Part shown: piece after piece, positions 5,995 through 7,385 of the stretch
Numbering within the stretch: the first letter of the stretch is position 1
How the letters are laid out: each line of letters opens with the position of its first letter
NCBI GenBank assembly: GCA_002455335.1
Contig: DKKP01000348.1
Coordinates: 7,104 to 14,488 of the forward strand
Source: Anaerolineales bacterium UBA6663
GTDB lineage: Bacteria > Chloroflexota > Anaerolineae > Anaerolineales > UBA6663
DNA length: 7,385 nt
Direction: 5' to 3'
Notes under the pieces: generated by a model
Seen by the model: the letters and a program-made list of their open reading frames with translations, nothing else
Told to the model about the DNA's origin: nothing
Databases searched by the model: none
Translations under genes and position numbers: made by a program

Positions 5995-6745
5995 AGGCCG
6001 CGTTTTCGTAGCCGGCGTAACCCTTGGCTTCGAGTTCATGCGCAAGCTCAGGGCCTCCGGTGCGCACGATGCGGCCCTTTGCCATGACGTGCACGACATC
6101 CGGGACGATGTGGTCGAGGAGGCGCTGGTAATGCGTAATGACGAGGAAGCCGCGGTTCTTCGCGCGCAGGCGATTGACGCCATCGGCGACGATCTTGAGC
6201 GCGTCGATATCGAGGCCGGAATCGGTCTCGTCGAGCACGCACATTTTCGGCTCGAGCATTGCCATCTGCAGGATTTCGTTGCGCTTCTTCTCGCCGCCGG
6301 AGAAGCCGACGTTCACCGGCCGCTTCAGCATGTCCTGATTGATGCTCAGTTCCTTGGCCTTCTCGCGCACGAGGCGTAGAAAATCGGGTGTGGAAAGTTC
6401 TTCCTCGCCGCGCTTCTTGCGCACCGCGTTCACCGCCGTGCGCAGGAAGGTCATCGAGGCCACGCCCGGAATCTCGATCGGGTACTGGAACGCGAGGAAA
6501 AGCCCCTTGGCCGCGCGCTCGTCGGGCTCAAGCTCAAGCAGGTCTTCGCCTTCCAGCGTCGCCGAGCCACCGGTGACTTCGTAGTCGTCCTTGCCGGCGA
6601 GCACATAAGACAGCGTGGATTTGCCGGAACCGTTCGGGCCCATGATCGCGTGGACCTCGCCCGGATTGATGGTGAGGTTCAAGCCGCGAAGGATTTCCTT
6701 CTCTTCGACCCGCGCATGGAGATCTTTTACTTCGAGCAACGCCAT
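5993..6745 (-). CDS. sufC: SUF ATPase SufC (ABC-type, soluble)
   Basis: ATPase of the SufBC2D complex; ATP-driven dimerisation reshapes SufB-SufD during cluster assembly. It is not a transporter, and no membrane protein is adjacent. The protein is 250 residues. Visible: Walker A GPNGSGKST (36-44), Q-loop Q87 in LAFQYPIEIPGV, the signature FSGGEKKRNE (148-157), which is typical of SufC, Walker B MCVLDETDSGLD (168-179) with E173, and the switch H205 in VITHYQRLL. The start is ATG 6745, one base after the sufB TAA stop. GGAAGGAAG at 6757-6765, inside the end of sufB, is the likely ribosome site. The frame extends 11 codons upstream, but that stretch lies inside the end of sufB, whereas ATG 6745 gives the standard MALLEVKDLHA opening. 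Confidence 0.97.
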   Translation of the reverse strand: MALLEVKDLHARVEEKEILRGLNLTINPGEVHAIMGPNGSGKSTLSYVLAGKDDYEVTGGSATLEGEDLLELEPDERAAKGLFLAFQYPIEIPGVASMTFLRTAVNAVRKKRGEEELSTPDFLRLVREKAKELSINQDMLKRPVNVGFSGGEKKRNEILQMAMLEPKMCVLDETDSGLDIDALKIVADGVNRLRAKNRGFLVITHYQRLLDHIVPDVVHVMAKGRIVRTGGPELAHELEAKGYAGYENAA

Positions 6746-6746
6746 T

Positions 6747-7385
6747 TTAGCCCACGCTTCCTTCCAGAGAGATAGCAATCAGTTTCTGCGCTTCGACCGC
6801 GAATTCCATCGGCAGATGCTGCAGCACGTCCTTCACGAAGCCGTTGACGACCAGCGCCACCGCTTCTTCCGCGTCGAGACCGCGCTGTCGGCAATAGAAC
6901 AACATGTCGTCCGAGATCTTCGAGGTGGTCGCCTCGTGTTCGAACACGGCGGACGAATTCTTCGCCTCGATGTAAGGCGTCGTATGCGCACCGCACTTGT
7001 CGCCGATCAGCAAAGAGTCGCAGTTCGTAAAGTTGCGCGCGTTGGTCGCCTTGCGATGCGCGGAGACTTGTCCACGATAGGTATTCTGCGAAACACCCGC
7101 GGCAATTCCTTTCGAGATGATGCGGCTCGACGTGTTCTTGCCGAGATGGATCATCTTGGTGCCGCTATCGACCTGCTGATAGCCGTTCGAGATCGCGATC
7201 GAATAGAACTCGCCCTGCGAGTTGTCGCCGCGCAGGATGCAGCTCGGATATTTCCATGTGATCGCAGAGCCGGTCTCAACCTGCGTCCAGGAAATCTTCG
7301 AACCATTGCCCCGGCAGTCGCCGCGCTTGGTCACGAAGTTATAGACGCCGCCCTTGCCTTGCGAGTCGCCCGGATACCAGTTCTG
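6747..7385 (-). CDS. sufB: Fe-S scaffold subunit SufB (C-terminal part, cut by window edge)
   Basis: Main scaffold subunit of SufBC2D, on which the nascent cluster forms. The last 212 residues are visible, starting [17 protein letters not shown] and in frame to the last base, so the start lies beyond the right edge. Family hallmarks, numbered within the fragment: KRGDCRG (20-26), [20 protein letters not shown] (116-135) with C122 at the position of E. coli Cys405 and C131 nine residues later, FEHEATTSK (148-156) with the Glu-His-Glu triplet (149-151) matching E. coli 432-434, and the conserved end [19 protein letters not shown]. All key residues are intact. It is the first suf gene seen here in transcription order. 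The operon promoter and any Rrf2/IscR-type regulator must lie outside the window. Confidence 0.97.
   Translation of the reverse strand, partial: QNWYPGDSQGKGGVYNFVTKRGDCRGNGSKISWTQVETGSAITWKYPSCILRGDNSQGEFYSIAISNGYQQVDSGTKMIHLGKNTSSRIISKGIAAGVSQNTYRGQVSAHRKATNARNFTNCDSLLIGDKCGAHTTPYIEAKNSSAVFEHEATTSKISDDMLFYCRQRGLDAEEAVALVVNGFVKDVLQHLPMEFAVEAQKLIAISLEGSVG
6757..6765 (-). promoter_or_regulatory. Ribosome binding site GGAAGGAAG for sufC, within sufB
   Basis: On the - strand GGAAGGAAG ends 11 bases before the sufC ATG at 6745 and encodes part of the terminal LEGSVG of SufB. The spacing is slightly long. With only one base between the sufB stop and the sufC start, translation of the two is likely coupled. 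Confidence 0.6.

Noticed and set aside
6746..6778. Extended SufC start 11 codons upstream of ATG 6745
   Set aside because: It lies inside the end of sufB. The ATG at 6745 gives the standard SufC opening and has a ribosome site.

Overview
The window looks like chromosomal core sequence from a GC-rich alphaproteobacterium, most likely Hyphomicrobiales (Bradyrhizobium/Rhodopseudomonas-like). The evidence is the order of the suf genes (sufB-C-D-S-T-A), the style of the proteins, and the presence of an RhlE-type helicase with a basic Arg/Gly tail. The genus is inferred from family knowledge and was not tested by a search.

Layout. On the + strand, positions 1-951 hold the C-terminal part of a DEAD-box RNA helicase whose start lies off the left edge. 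A 132-base gap follows, with a strong imperfect hairpin and a weak candidate general-stress promoter. Then comes a cytosolic GGDEF diguanylate cyclase (1084-2136), ending in a textbook intrinsic terminator at 2169-2192. Everything to the right is on the - strand and reads toward that cyclase. In transcription order it is sufB (C-terminal part, cut by the right edge), sufC, sufD, sufS, sufT, sufA and a small TfoX N-terminal-domain protein. The two transcription units converge and their stop codons overlap by 4 bases.

How the genes work together. SufB, SufC and SufD form the SufBC2D scaffold-ATPase on which Fe-S clusters are built. SufS supplies sulfur from cysteine. SufA is an A-type carrier. 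SufT (DUF59/MIP18 family) helps cluster maturation or delivery. No sufE or sufU sulfur acceptor and no Rrf2/IscR-type regulator lies in the window. In related genomes the regulator usually sits upstream of sufB, beyond the right edge. B-C, C-D and D-S are tightly packed (1 base, 12 bases, and a 4-base overlap). S-T and T-A are separated by 44-45 bases, and each of these gaps holds a dyad structure, which suggests the distal part may be tuned separately.

I see no mobile element, CRISPR array, tRNA or rRNA, and no undescribed system. The observations worth a second look are small: two dyads inside the suf operon, a terminator encoded within the opposing tfoX-like gene, a degenerate inhibitory site in the diguanylate cyclase, a residue change near the SufS active-site entrance motif, and the hairpin/promoter region between helicase and cyclase.
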